Shown piece after piece: positions 34,809 through 41,993 of a stretch of 64,000 nucleotides of DNA. Every line of letters begins with the position of its first letter. The stretch's first letter is position 1. The translations under genes were made by a program, and so were the position numbers. Under the pieces are notes generated by a model. The model ran no database searches, was not told the DNA's origin, and saw only the letters and a program-made list of their open reading frames with translations. This stretch comes from JASGDC01 sp047605865 (GTDB taxonomy: Bacteria; Actinomycetota; Actinomycetes; Actinomycetales; Micrococcaceae): positions 1 to 64,000 of the forward strand of contig JASGFC010000001.1 of assembly GCA_047605865.1 (NCBI GenBank), in the 5' to 3' direction.

Positions 34809-36298
34809 TATGTTCCTACGCGCAAAGTTGGCATACCCAATGATACGCCACCATTATCTGCTGCTGTTGCTGTAGGTACACCACAGGACTCTGCTTGTGC
34901 TCTATCGTATGCGTCTCCTGAGCGAGTACGACGCAGCTGGTACTCTTCTGGGCTAGGGTCTGATACCAGGTGGAAAGATGCTGCCTCAGTAATAGGTACT
35001 GTAACCACATCTCCTGGACGTGGGGCTTGACAATCTTGTGGGACAGAAAAGTGGACTAAACGGAAATCTTTAGCTCTGCCAGTAAGACGACCAGTTTTCT
35101 CTGCTTTTCTCCCAGCATGATCTTGAACAAGAACTTCAACAGTTTTACCAAGTTGTTTCTGATTCTCTTCCTTCATGATGCCATCAGCAAGTTTCTTCAA
35201 ACGTTCAAAACGCTCTTGCACTACATCCTTAGGAATTTGGTCTGACATTTCTGCTGCTGGAGTTCCAGGACGGATAGAGTATTGGAACATGAAAGCTGTA
35301 GCAAAGCGTGATTTTTCTACCACATCAAGTGTCTGTTGGAAATCTTCCTCAGTTTCGCCTGGAAAGCCAACAATAATATCTGTGGAAATTGCAGCATCAG
35401 GCATCTTTTCTCTTACCTTATCCAAAATGCCCAGGTATTTCTTTGTACGGTAAGAACGACGCATATCTTTTAAGACTTTGTCTGAACCTGATTGTAATGG
35501 CATATGCAGCTGTGGCATCACATTAGGGGTTTCTGCCATGGCATCAATCACGTCATCAGTAAATGCTGCCGGATGTGGGCTAGTAAAACGTACACGTTCT
35601 AGGCCATCAATTTCACCACAGGCACGCAGTAGTTTCGAGAAAGCTTGTCTATCTCCAAATTCCACACCATAAGTATTAACATTTTGCCCTAGGAGCGTTA
35701 CTTCAGTAACGCCATCTTCGACCAAGGCCTTAATTTCAGCTAAAATTTCTCCAGGACGACGATCTTTTTCTTTACCTCTCAATGAAGGCACGATACAAAA
35801 AGTACAGGTATTGTTGCACCCTACTGAAATTGAAACCCATGCTGATGAAAAAGAATCACGTTTCGTTGGAAGTGTAGAGGGGAATACTTTTAAAGATTCT
35901 TCAATCTCAATTGCTGCCTCATGATTATGGCGAGCTCGTTCTAGCAATGCAGGTAGCGCCCCAATATTGTGAGTACCAAAAACTGCATCTACCCATGGTG
36001 CACGTTTGATAATGTTTTCACGGTCTTTTTGAGCCAAACAGCCACCAACAGCGATTTGAAAACCTGGTCTATTTTCTTTAACTTCCGCTAAAATTCCTAG
36101 ATTTCCGTACAAACGGTTGCTAGCATTTTCACGAACAGCACATGTGTTAATCACGATGACATCACAGTCTTTTTCTTCACCTTGGATGTATCCAGCATCT
36201 TCAAGCAAACCTGACATGCGCTCAGAATCGTGCACGTTCATTTGGCAACCAAGAGTCTTGACATAATAACTACGTTGCTTATCTAGTGTTTCAGTCAT
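34808..36298 (-). CDS. miaB: tRNA-2-methylthio-N6-dimethylallyladenosine synthase
   Basis: Radical-SAM methylthiotransferase that converts i6A37 to ms2i6A37. N-terminal UPF0004 domain with Cys in LGCQMN and NTCAVRENA, the radical-SAM cysteines in CNNTCTFCIVP, and a C-terminal TRAM domain (about residues 375-445). Length 496. Promoter region is 36299-36330, beside a strong hairpin. It heads the miaB-miaA-dapF operon, which in related genomes usually abuts recX; here 3.6 kb of accessory genes intervene. Confidence 0.96.
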   Translation of the reverse strand: MTETLDKQRSYYVKTLGCQMNVHDSERMSGLLEDAGYIQGEEKDCDVIVINTCAVRENASNRLYGNLGILAEVKENRPGFQIAVGGCLAQKDRENIIKRAPWVDAVFGTHNIGALPALLERARHNHEAAIEIEESLKVFPSTLPTKRDSFSSAWVSISVGCNNTCTFCIVPSLRGKEKDRRPGEILAEIKALVEDGVTEVTLLGQNVNTYGVEFGDRQAFSKLLRACGEIDGLERVRFTSPHPAAFTDDVIDAMAETPNVMPQLHMPLQSGSDKVLKDMRRSYRTKKYLGILDKVREKMPDAAISTDIIVGFPGETEEDFQQTLDVVEKSRFATAFMFQYSIRPGTPAAEMSDQIPKDVVQERFERLKKLADGIMKEENQKQLGKTVEVLVQDHAGRKAEKTGRLTGRAKDFRLVHFSVPQDCQAPRPGDVVTVPITEAASFHLVSDPSPEEYQLRRTRSGDAYDRAQAESCGVPTATAADNGGVSLGMPTLRVGT

Positions 36299-36333
36299 TC
36301 TTTAAGTATAAACGGAAAAGTTTCGCATAAAAA

Positions 36334-36367
36334 ATGAAGAGCGAAACCAAAAGGAAACGCTCTTCAT
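36334..36367. terminator. Hairpin element, copy 1
   Basis: Arms ATGAAGAGCG (36334-36343) and CGCTCTTCAT (36358-36367) around loop AAACCAAAAGGAAA. A-rich before and T-rich after. A second copy at 39799-39832 has the same loop and a 10-bp stem with compensating base changes at both ends. It can serve as a bidirectional terminator; it lies only 36 bp from the miaB start. Confidence 0.6.
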
Positions 36368-36412
36368 ATAAATTACTATACACTAACTTTTTATCTTGCA
36401 CTACACAATTTA

Positions 36413-36428
36413 GTAACGAAATGGTAAC
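36413..36428 (+). promoter_or_regulatory. GTAAC-N6-GTAAC direct repeat (MtrA-like box)
   Basis: Two GTAAC half-sites at 36413-36417 and 36424-36428 are separated by six bases, i.e. one helical turn apart. Actinobacterial MtrA binds direct repeats of this general form near cell-wall hydrolase genes; I rely on memory for that consensus. The site is upstream of the riboswitch-controlled NlpC/P60 gene. A degenerate copy is at 39877-39892. Confidence 0.45.
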
Positions 36429-36496
36429 AAATTTTATACTTCTTGATTATAAAACACCATGAAAAGCTAATAGTATGGATATTCAGAAAAAATAGT

Positions 36497-36502
36497 TATA
36501 GT
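36497..36502 (+). promoter_or_regulatory. Probable -10 of the riboswitch/NlpC transcript
   Basis: TATAGT about 55 bp before the riboswitch aptamer, with AT-rich sequence upstream. A start near 36508 would put the whole aptamer in the transcript. The -35 is not obvious, which would fit activator dependence. Confidence 0.4.
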
Positions 36503-36550
36503 GGGAAAGTTATAGCTTTTACTTTCCGGGAGGAAATCAAAAGTTACAAT

Positions 36551-36691
36551 CACGCTTAATCCTTTTCTAAGGAGCGGGAGACCCAACTTTTGCACTAACC
36601 TTGTGCTTGGGGTGAATCTTAACAGAGCGGTACTTCCCTATCGTAACCCGACAGCTTATCTCGTCAGCGTCAAGGGAATTAGTTTTCCCTT
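36551..36691 (+). ncRNA. c-di-AMP (ydaO/yuaA) riboswitch with downstream hairpin
   Basis: Hallmark segments of the ydaO class occur in order: ACGCTTAATCC (36552-), GAGCGGGAGACCCAAC, GGGGTGAATC, AACCCGACAGC and CGTCAGCGT. P1 pairs ACGCT (36552-36556) with AGCGT (36666-36670). Directly after the aptamer, AAGGGAA (36672-36678) pairs with TTCCCTT (36685-36691), followed by a short T-rich stretch; this can act as the expression platform. The class normally turns genes off when c-di-AMP binds. In actinobacteria it commonly precedes cell-wall hydrolases, as here. Confidence 0.92.
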
Positions 36692-36733
36692 TCATATACA
36701 CATCATTCAAAGAATATGAAAGGTCTCTTTTTC

Positions 36734-37303
36734 ATGAAGAAACTTACAAAAGTTATCGCAACTACAGTTCCATTTATTTCAGCAGCAGCAATTGGTGCAC
36801 CAGCAGCTAATGCAGCGCCAATTTCTCAACCTTACAACTGGTCTACTACAAATGGAAACACTTCTAACTACGGTACAAGCAATACTGCAACTACGGCTAC
36901 TACTACCGGAACAACTAGCAACACTCAATCTGTTAGTGTTAATTCAACTAGCACAACATCAAGTTCAAATGCAGCAACTGTTGCAGCTTCTTATGTTGGT
37001 TCTGACTACTACAGTGTTGGTACTTGTACAGGCTTCACAAGCCTTGTTTTCAACCAAATTGGAATTGCACTTCCAACAGGCTGGCCAGCAGATCAGGCAA
37101 ACTGGGCACTAGCAAATGGTGCTACAGCAACTAGCACTCCTTCTGTTGGTGACCTTGTTATTCAATCTGACGGTGGTACAGGAGAAGCACACGCTGGTAT
37201 CTACGCAGGTGACGGCATGATGTATGCTGCTACTAACCCATCTCAGGGCGTTATTCTACAACCTGTTTCTTGGGGATCTGGTACTGTTTACTACCATTTC
37301 TAA
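36734..37303 (+). CDS. Secreted NlpC/P60 family cell-wall hydrolase
   Basis: A 189-residue secreted protein. Signal peptide about residues 1-28 (MKKLTKVIATTVPFISAAA, cleavage near ANA-AP). A Thr/Ser/Asn-rich linker (about 30-77) leads to an NlpC/P60-type domain (about 80-189) with the probable catalytic Cys in GTCTGFTSLVFNQIGIALP and His in GEAHAGIYAGDGMMYAATN. The Cys is preceded by Thr, not the common Asp. Likely cleaves peptidoglycan stem peptides outside the cell. Start ATG 36734 has AAAGG about 11 bases upstream; ATG 36716 in the same frame would add MKGLFF. Regulated by the upstream c-di-AMP riboswitch. Confidence 0.88.
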   Translation: MKKLTKVIATTVPFISAAAIGAPAANAAPISQPYNWSTTNGNTSNYGTSNTATTATTTGTTSNTQSVSVNSTSTTSSSNAATVAASYVGSDYYSVGTCTGFTSLVFNQIGIALPTGWPADQANWALANGATATSTPSVGDLVIQSDGGTGEAHAGIYAGDGMMYAATNPSQGVILQPVSWGSGTVYYHF

Positions 37304-37332
37304 AATGTAGTTTAATAGACGTAAAGATTTTT

Positions 37333-37370
37333 GCGCCCCTCTTTCGAGCCTTTGGTTCAAGGAGGGGCGC
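37333..37370. terminator. Strong bidirectional terminator
   Basis: GCGCCCCTC (37333-37341) pairs with GAGGGGCGC (37362-37370), GC-rich against the AT-rich background, with T-rich sequence on the 5' side (TTTTT before it) and AATTGTTT after it. It separates the convergent NlpC/P60 and PhzF genes. Confidence 0.8.
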
Positions 37371-37389
37371 AATTGTTTGAAGTACAGGG

Positions 37390-38166
37390 TTAATGAACGA
37401 AAATTTCTGCTGAAGAATACAAAACTGCTTCTCCACCAAGTAATACTCGATCCCCCTGTACTTCTCCGTACAAGACTCCACCACGTGCTGAGGCTTGGTA
37501 ACCTACCAATTTAGTTTTCTCGAGCTTCTTGCTCCAGTATGGGAAAAGATGGCAGTGCCCGGTACCATTGACTGGATCTTCATCAATGTTGTGCTTTGGA
37601 GCGAAAGTTCTTGAAACACAATCGTAGTTATTACCTTTGGCAGTTACGTGCAGTAATAACCCTTCTAACTTCTTTACTTTTTCAATATCAGGGTTTAACT
37701 GACGTACATCGGCTTCATCTTCAAAAACACACACTAAATCTCTACCAAGATATACTTCCCTAGGCTTTGTCCCCAAAGCCACAGAAATTTCGTTAGTAAC
37801 AGCAATTTTTTGGAGATCGAAAGCAGGAAAATTCATTTCAAAGAGATTGCCATGCTTTTCAACCTCTAATATCCCACTTTTAGTCTTGAAGCTAAAACTC
37901 TCAGCAGTTGGGTCAACACATCGTGAAAGAACATAAGCACTGGCTAAGGTAGCGTGACCACATAAATCTATTTCCCCAGCTGGCGTAAACCAACGTAGCT
38001 GATATTTACCTCCGTCAGGAACAAGAAAAGCTGTTTCAGACAAATTGTTTTCGCAGCTTATTGATTGTAGGATATCTTCTTCAAAGAATTCATCAAGAAG
38101 ACAAATCGCGGCAGGATTTCCGCTAAAGACTTTATCAGTAAAGGCGTCTACAATGTATTGCTTCAT
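37390..38166 (-). CDS. PhzF family isomerase
   Basis: A 258-residue protein of the PhzF/diaminopimelate epimerase fold: VDAFTDKVFSGNPAAICLLD at the N-terminus, the catalytic Glu in ENNLSETAFLV, RWFTPAGEIDLCGHATLA and GTGHCHLFPYW. Members isomerise small metabolites and the substrate cannot be told. It precedes no phenazine genes, so a housekeeping or detoxifying role is more likely. It is 9 bp after the HAD phosphatase gene. Confidence 0.88.
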   Translation of the reverse strand: MKQYIVDAFTDKVFSGNPAAICLLDEFFEEDILQSISCENNLSETAFLVPDGGKYQLRWFTPAGEIDLCGHATLASAYVLSRCVDPTAESFSFKTKSGILEVEKHGNLFEMNFPAFDLQKIAVTNEISVALGTKPREVYLGRDLVCVFEDEADVRQLNPDIEKVKKLEGLLLHVTAKGNNYDCVSRTFAPKHNIDEDPVNGTGHCHLFPYWSKKLEKTKLVGYQASARGGVLYGEVQGDRVLLGGEAVLYSSAEIFVH

Positions 38167-38175
38167 GATTCCAAG

Positions 38176-38973
38176 CTAGTTATGAGACAAATACTGTTCG
38201 ATTACGGTAAGCACACCAGAATCATTATTAGAAGGTGCTTGATGTTTTGCTATTTCTTGAATCTTCTTACTGCTCTTTTCCATGGCATAACTATGGTCAG
38301 TAAGGGATAGCATTTCAGCATCGTTGTCAGCATCGCCAAATGCCATCAATTCTTGAGGTTCAATTGACCATTTTTTGAGTAAATTTCTTACAGCGATACC
38401 CTTACCTGCTTTTGGATTTAAAATATCAACTGCCTTAAAACCACTATTGGCAGCATAAACCTTACCGGGGAATTTCTCTAAGAGATTCTTCACAACCTGG
38501 GGAGCTGCTTCAACACCAGCATTAAAACCAATTTTCACAAAATCATCATCTGGCAATTCATCAAAGCTATCAATAAGTTGATACTTGAAGTAGTACTGTT
38601 TCACTACATCTTGATACTCTTGAGACACTGAGCTTAATGTATAGGCACTTTTTACACCACAAAGCACCATTTCATTACCATACTCACTCAAATAACTAAT
38701 AAGCTCTTTAAAGAAATCCCTATCAAAAGCTGTCACATCCAGAACAGTATCGTCTTGAGTAACAACAGCACCGTTTTCTGAAGCGAAAGTTATTTCACGA
38801 TCCTGCTGAGGAAAAAGAGCTTTAAGACGATAATATTGACTACCACTAGCCACAATAAACTTTATATCTCTTGCTACCAGCTGCTGATAAATCTTCTCAA
38901 AGCGTTCAGTATCGTAACTGTGGTCTGAACGAAGAAATGTACCATCCATATCTACGGCAATAGCTTTAATCAT
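38176..38973 (-). CDS. HAD superfamily Cof-type phosphatase
   Basis: Cytoplasmic Mg-dependent sugar- or nucleotide-phosphate phosphatase, 265 residues. Motif I is AIAVDMDGTFLRSD, Ser/Thr motif II is FIVASGSQY, and motif IV is LMAFGDADNDAEML, with a Cof-type cap between. Substrate unknown. Forms a pair with phzF. Divergent from the Tat-secreted protein gene. Confidence 0.9.
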   Translation of the reverse strand: MIKAIAVDMDGTFLRSDHSYDTERFEKIYQQLVARDIKFIVASGSQYYRLKALFPQQDREITFASENGAVVTQDDTVLDVTAFDRDFFKELISYLSEYGNEMVLCGVKSAYTLSSVSQEYQDVVKQYYFKYQLIDSFDELPDDDFVKIGFNAGVEAAPQVVKNLLEKFPGKVYAANSGFKAVDILNPKAGKGIAVRNLLKKWSIEPQELMAFGDADNDAEMLSLTDHSYAMEKSSKKIQEIAKHQAPSNNDSGVLTVIEQYLSHN

Positions 38974-39061
38974 TGGAATCCTTCATAGTCTTTGATAGCT
39001 TACTTCATCTTAACTCATACGTAGCGTCTGAAGAGAATTTAGTTAGTGCTAGCCAGAACAC

Positions 39062-39090
39062 TTGAAATCCCCCCCCCGTATTGATATATT
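39062..39090 (+). promoter_or_regulatory. Poly(C)-spacer promoter (C9) for second Tat-secreted protein gene
   Basis: -35 TTGAAA (39062-39067) and -10 TATATT (39085-39090) are separated by 17 bp, of which nine are C (39069-39077). TTGA precedes the -10, as in the copy at 19808-19835. With a 17-bp spacer this should be a good promoter as assembled; gain or loss of C would move the spacer off its optimum. The leader to the ATG would be about 37 nt. Confidence 0.6.
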
Positions 39091-39133
39091 CAAAATTAAA
39101 AGGTTTAGACGTCAATTAATTGGGCTACGGAAA

Positions 39134-39649
39134 ATGAATCAAGAAATAACAAGAAGAAATATCGCCAAAGCAGCAGCGTGGAGTGTGCCAGCAGTAACAG
39201 CAACGGTAGCAACACCAGCAATGGCAGCTTCAGATCCATGTGCAAGTATCATCACAGCCGCATATTTTAAGTTTACCCAACCTGCAAGTGATGGTTTTGC
39301 TTATAATGCTGCACCTAACCAGAATCCACTGCTTTCAGATACTTTCAATAGAACTGATTCTGCCAGTTTTTCATTAGCCTTAAGCGCTGGTTCAATTATA
39401 CCTACTAGTTGTAGCTATCTAGCTAATTTTTCAGCAACTATTGATGGTCAGTCAATTGCTATGAGTGAACTTGGCCAACCAGACTCACTAATTATTCAAG
39501 GCAGCGGAACACTGAGTTCATCGAATTTTACACCATATGCGCCTTTGGCTACATCTTGCCCTAGTGGAAGTTGCGTTATCACATGTACCCTTCCACAGCT
39601 TGGCTGGACTATAGTACTACCAACTTTCATCATCCCACCTGATATCTGA
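39134..39649 (+). CDS. Small Tat-secreted protein of unknown function, cysteine-containing
   Basis: A 171-residue exported protein starting at ATG 39134 (MNQEITRRNIAKAAAW). The Tat-like signal TRRNIAKAAAW-SVPAV and a cleavage site after ATPAMAA near residue 32 closely match the signal of the protein at 19889. The mature part (about 140 residues) has five Cys, four of them near DPC and SCPSGSCVITC, suggesting disulfides, and ends in a hydrophobic FIIPPDI without a sorting signal. No known domain recognised. The longer frame from TTG 39062 would start on the -35 box and put the C run in the coding sequence, which I consider unlikely. Confidence 0.75.
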   Translation: MNQEITRRNIAKAAAWSVPAVTATVATPAMAASDPCASIITAAYFKFTQPASDGFAYNAAPNQNPLLSDTFNRTDSASFSLALSAGSIIPTSCSYLANFSATIDGQSIAMSELGQPDSLIIQGSGTLSSSNFTPYAPLATSCPSGSCVITCTLPQLGWTIVLPTFIIPPDI

Positions 39650-39798
39650 TGCCTCGTAGAGCTAGCTCAAGAACCTAACTCTGCTGACTAAATACCGTTG
39701 AATTTTAGACTTAAAATCGATGAGTACCTGTAATTATTAGTGCCTTGAAACGACTGTGCAGAGAAAACTCTTGAACTCTTTAAAGAGGGCACAAAAAA

Positions 39799-39832
39799 GT
39801 GAAGAGCAAAACCAAAAGGAAATGCTCTTCAC
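39799..39832. terminator. Hairpin element, copy 2 (terminator)
   Basis: Arms GTGAAGAGCA (39799-39808) and TGCTCTTCAC (39823-39832) with loop AAACCAAAAGGAAA, an A6 tract before and CTTTT after. It lies between the convergent Tat protein gene and recX and can terminate both. The loop is identical to copy 1 at 36334-36367. Confidence 0.75.
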
Positions 39833-39876
39833 ACTTTTAAATGTACAGTATTTTATGAACAATGCAAGTCAAAACG

Positions 39877-39892
39877 GTAACGAAATAATAAC
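39877..39892 (+). repeat. GTAAC-N6-ATAAC repeat, degenerate copy
   Basis: GTAAC (39877-39881) and ATAAC (39888-39892) with the same 6-bp spacing as the site at 36413-36428, and the same following AAATTT. The distance from the preceding hairpin is 45 bp versus 46 bp in copy 1. Confidence 0.5.
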
Positions 39893-39913
39893 AAATTTTC
39901 ATTACAAAGAAGT

Positions 39914-40474
39914 TTAGTTCTGAACTGCTTTATTAATAACATCAAAAGTAATATCTGGACTGTACCCTTTGCGTTGCAATAAACCAATGAGTCTACGCAC
40001 CTTTTTCTGGCGTTCTAAACCGTCCATTCTTTCTAAACGTTTTTCAACAAGTTGCTCAGCAGTTGCTCTCTCTTCTTCATAACTTAAGTTAGAAAGAGCA
40101 GATTCAATATAGCTAGAATCTACTCCCTTTTGGTGAAGTTCTCTACGCAAAGCAGATGAAGCTAGTTTCTTAGTTTTACTACGAGAATTTACCCATTTTA
40201 TTGCAAAATCTTCATCATCAATAACTTTGATTTCTTCAAAACGATCTAATACCTTTTCGATAATATTCTGATCAAACTCTTTTTCTTCAAGTTTTTGCTG
40301 AAGTTCATAGCGCGTACGTGGTGCATAATTCAAAGAATTAAGTACTGCTTGTTTTGCTTTTGACTCGCTCTCACTTTCAAACGAGGCAAAATACCCCTCA
40401 TCTGAAGTGAGGTTCTCAAGCTGAGCTTTGAGAACCTCAATCTTCTCTTGCTTGTTAACGTCAAGCGAAGCCAT
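39914..40474 (-). CDS. recX: Regulatory protein RecX
   Basis: Binds RecA filaments and limits strand exchange. A 186-residue all-helical protein with three repeats, including LNSLNYAPRTRYELQQKL and ELHQKGVDSSYIESAL, and the C-terminal RLIGLLQRKGYSPDI. It begins 5 bp after recA stop, the usual recA-recX unit. An N-terminal charged stretch of about 45 residues precedes the repeats, as in other actinobacteria. Confidence 0.92.
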   Translation of the reverse strand: MASLDVNKQEKIEVLKAQLENLTSDEGYFASFESESESKAKQAVLNSLNYAPRTRYELQQKLEEKEFDQNIIEKVLDRFEEIKVIDDEDFAIKWVNSRSKTKKLASSALRRELHQKGVDSSYIESALSNLSYEEERATAEQLVEKRLERMDGLERQKKVRRLIGLLQRKGYSPDITFDVINKAVQN

Positions 40475-40479
40475 AGTAA

Positions 40480-41577
40480 CTAGCCTTCAATCATTTCTTC
40501 AGCACTAAGTTCTTCAGGATTAAGATCTTCATCAGTAACCTCAGGGGCAGGAATAATTCCGGCAGCAACCTTAATCTTATTTTCGATTTCAGTAGCTAGC
40601 TCTGGGTTATCTTTCAAGAATTTCCGAACATTTTCTTTACCTTGACCTAGCTGATCACCTTCATAGGTGTACCAAGCACCAGACTTCTTGACAATGCCAT
40701 GTTCAACACCCATGTCAATAAGTCCACCTTCACGGGAAATACCTTCACCATAAAGTAAGTCAAATTCAACTACTTTAAAAGGAGGAGCTACCTTGTTCTT
40801 AACAATTTTGACTTTAGTACGGTTACCAACAGTTGTTTCTCCATCTTTAAGAACACCTGTACGACGAATATCGATACGGACAGAAGCATAGAATTTCAAA
40901 GCTTTACCACCAGTAGTTGTTTCAGGACTACCAAAGAAAACACCAATCTTTTCACGAAGTTGATTGATAAATATTGCAGTAGTTCCTGTTGAAGCAAGCT
41001 TTCCAGTAATTTTACGAAGTGCTTGCGACATCAAACGAGCCTGGAGACCAACATGGCTATCTCCCATGTCTCCTTCAATCTCAGCTTTAGGGGTAAGAGC
41101 TGCTACAGAGTCAATGACAATGATATCTACAGCACCTGATTCAACGAGTTTATCCATAATTTGAAGTGCCTGTTCACCAGTATCTGGCTGAGAAACAAGT
41201 AATGAATCTGTATCTACGCCGAGCTTCTTAGCATACACGGGATCAAGTGCATGTTCAGCATCAATAAATGCCGCAATTCCGCCTTGTGCTTGCGCATTTG
41301 CCACTGCGTGCAAAGCAAGTGTAGTTTTACCAGAAGATTCAGGACCATACACCTCAATAACACGACCACGAGGCAAACCACCAACACCAAGTGCTAAGTC
41401 TATTTCAGGAGAACCTGTTGAGATAACCTCGATTTCTTCTTGAGTTTTTTCGCCAAGGCGCATGATTGCACCTTTACCAAAGTCTTTATCAATACCTGCT
41501 AGTGCTACCTGTAGTGCTTTTTCTTTCATTTCAATAGAATCAGATTTACTAGCAACTATCTTTGTTTTTTTAGCCAT
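40480..41577 (-). CDS. recA: Recombinase RecA
   Basis: ATP-dependent strand-exchange protein and SOS co-protease. Walker A GPESSGKT at residues 78-85, conserved IDAEHALDP and the L2 loop INQLREKIGVFFGSPETTTG are seen. 365 residues, normal and without an intein. A LexA-type box lies about 160 bp upstream. Leader 41578-41737 contains ATTTACATG and CATGTAAAT, which can pair. Confidence 0.98.
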   Translation of the reverse strand: MAKKTKIVASKSDSIEMKEKALQVALAGIDKDFGKGAIMRLGEKTQEEIEVISTGSPEIDLALGVGGLPRGRVIEVYGPESSGKTTLALHAVANAQAQGGIAAFIDAEHALDPVYAKKLGVDTDSLLVSQPDTGEQALQIMDKLVESGAVDIIVIDSVAALTPKAEIEGDMGDSHVGLQARLMSQALRKITGKLASTGTTAIFINQLREKIGVFFGSPETTTGGKALKFYASVRIDIRRTGVLKDGETTVGNRTKVKIVKNKVAPPFKVVEFDLLYGEGISREGGLIDMGVEHGIVKKSGAWYTYEGDQLGQGKENVRKFLKDNPELATEIENKIKVAAGIIPAPEVTDEDLNPEELSAEEMIEG

Positions 41578-41737
41578 TTTTTCACCTATCGCTCATGCAT
41601 TTACATGCAATTTATCTTGACGTTTACAACTTTATAGAGCCGCACGGACAAGATGGTTGTTTACCATGTAAATACTAGGAAAGAGAGCCTTTGAAAGTTC
41701 TCGATTTCTTCAGTACATTTACAATACTACACACTAT

Positions 41738-41753
41738 TCGAAAATATGTTCTA
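41738..41753. promoter_or_regulatory. LexA-type SOS box upstream of recA
   Basis: TCGAAAATATGTTCTA matches the actinobacterial/Bacillus-type consensus TCGAAC-N4-GTTCGA at 10 of 12 fixed positions. It lies upstream of recA on the minus strand and includes the stop codon of the DUF3046 gene, with TAGTAT -10-like sequence downstream. SOS control of recA is expected. Confidence 0.65.
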
Positions 41754-41993
41754 GTATTTTTGAGGTGTGTCTTTTTTCTTCGGTAATTTACCCAAACGAC
41801 GTTCTGGAGGAATCTCAAAAGCGTCACATACTGAGTCCCAAACTTCGCTTGGTTTATAACCAGCATTAAGAGCATCGCCAATAGTAAGAAAGCCACACTC
41901 AGTTAAGACGAAATCAGTTTTTAAAGAATCTGCATGAGTCTTACCGAACTCATCGGCCATTAAAGTATTGAACTGACTATGAGTAATATACAT
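41751..41993 (-). CDS. DUF3046 family protein
   Basis: An 80-residue protein of the small actinobacterial family always found next to recA and clgR: THSQFNTLMADEFGKTHADS, ALNAGYKPSEVWDSVCDAF and PPERRLGK are typical. No known function. Its start overlaps the clgR stop by one base (TAATG), so the two are coupled. Confidence 0.9.
   Translation of the reverse strand: MYITHSQFNTLMADEFGKTHADSLKTDFVLTECGFLTIGDALNAGYKPSEVWDSVCDAFEIPPERRLGKLPKKKDTPQKY

Larger units (their letters stand above)
39650..39913. other. Intergenic region with hairpin copy 2 and degenerate GTAAC repeat
   Basis: Follows the second Tat gene and lies at the recX 3' end. It holds the hairpin at 39799-39832 and the repeat at 39877-39892. 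No gene is seen, so the repeat has no obvious target on the plus strand. Confidence 0.6.

Noticed and set aside
39062..39133. Longer frame of the second Tat protein starting at TTG 39062, with the C run translated (translational phase variation)
   Set aside because: The TTG coincides with a good -35 box, the added N-terminus is not signal-like, and ATG 39134 gives a standard Tat signal. Kept only as an alternative.
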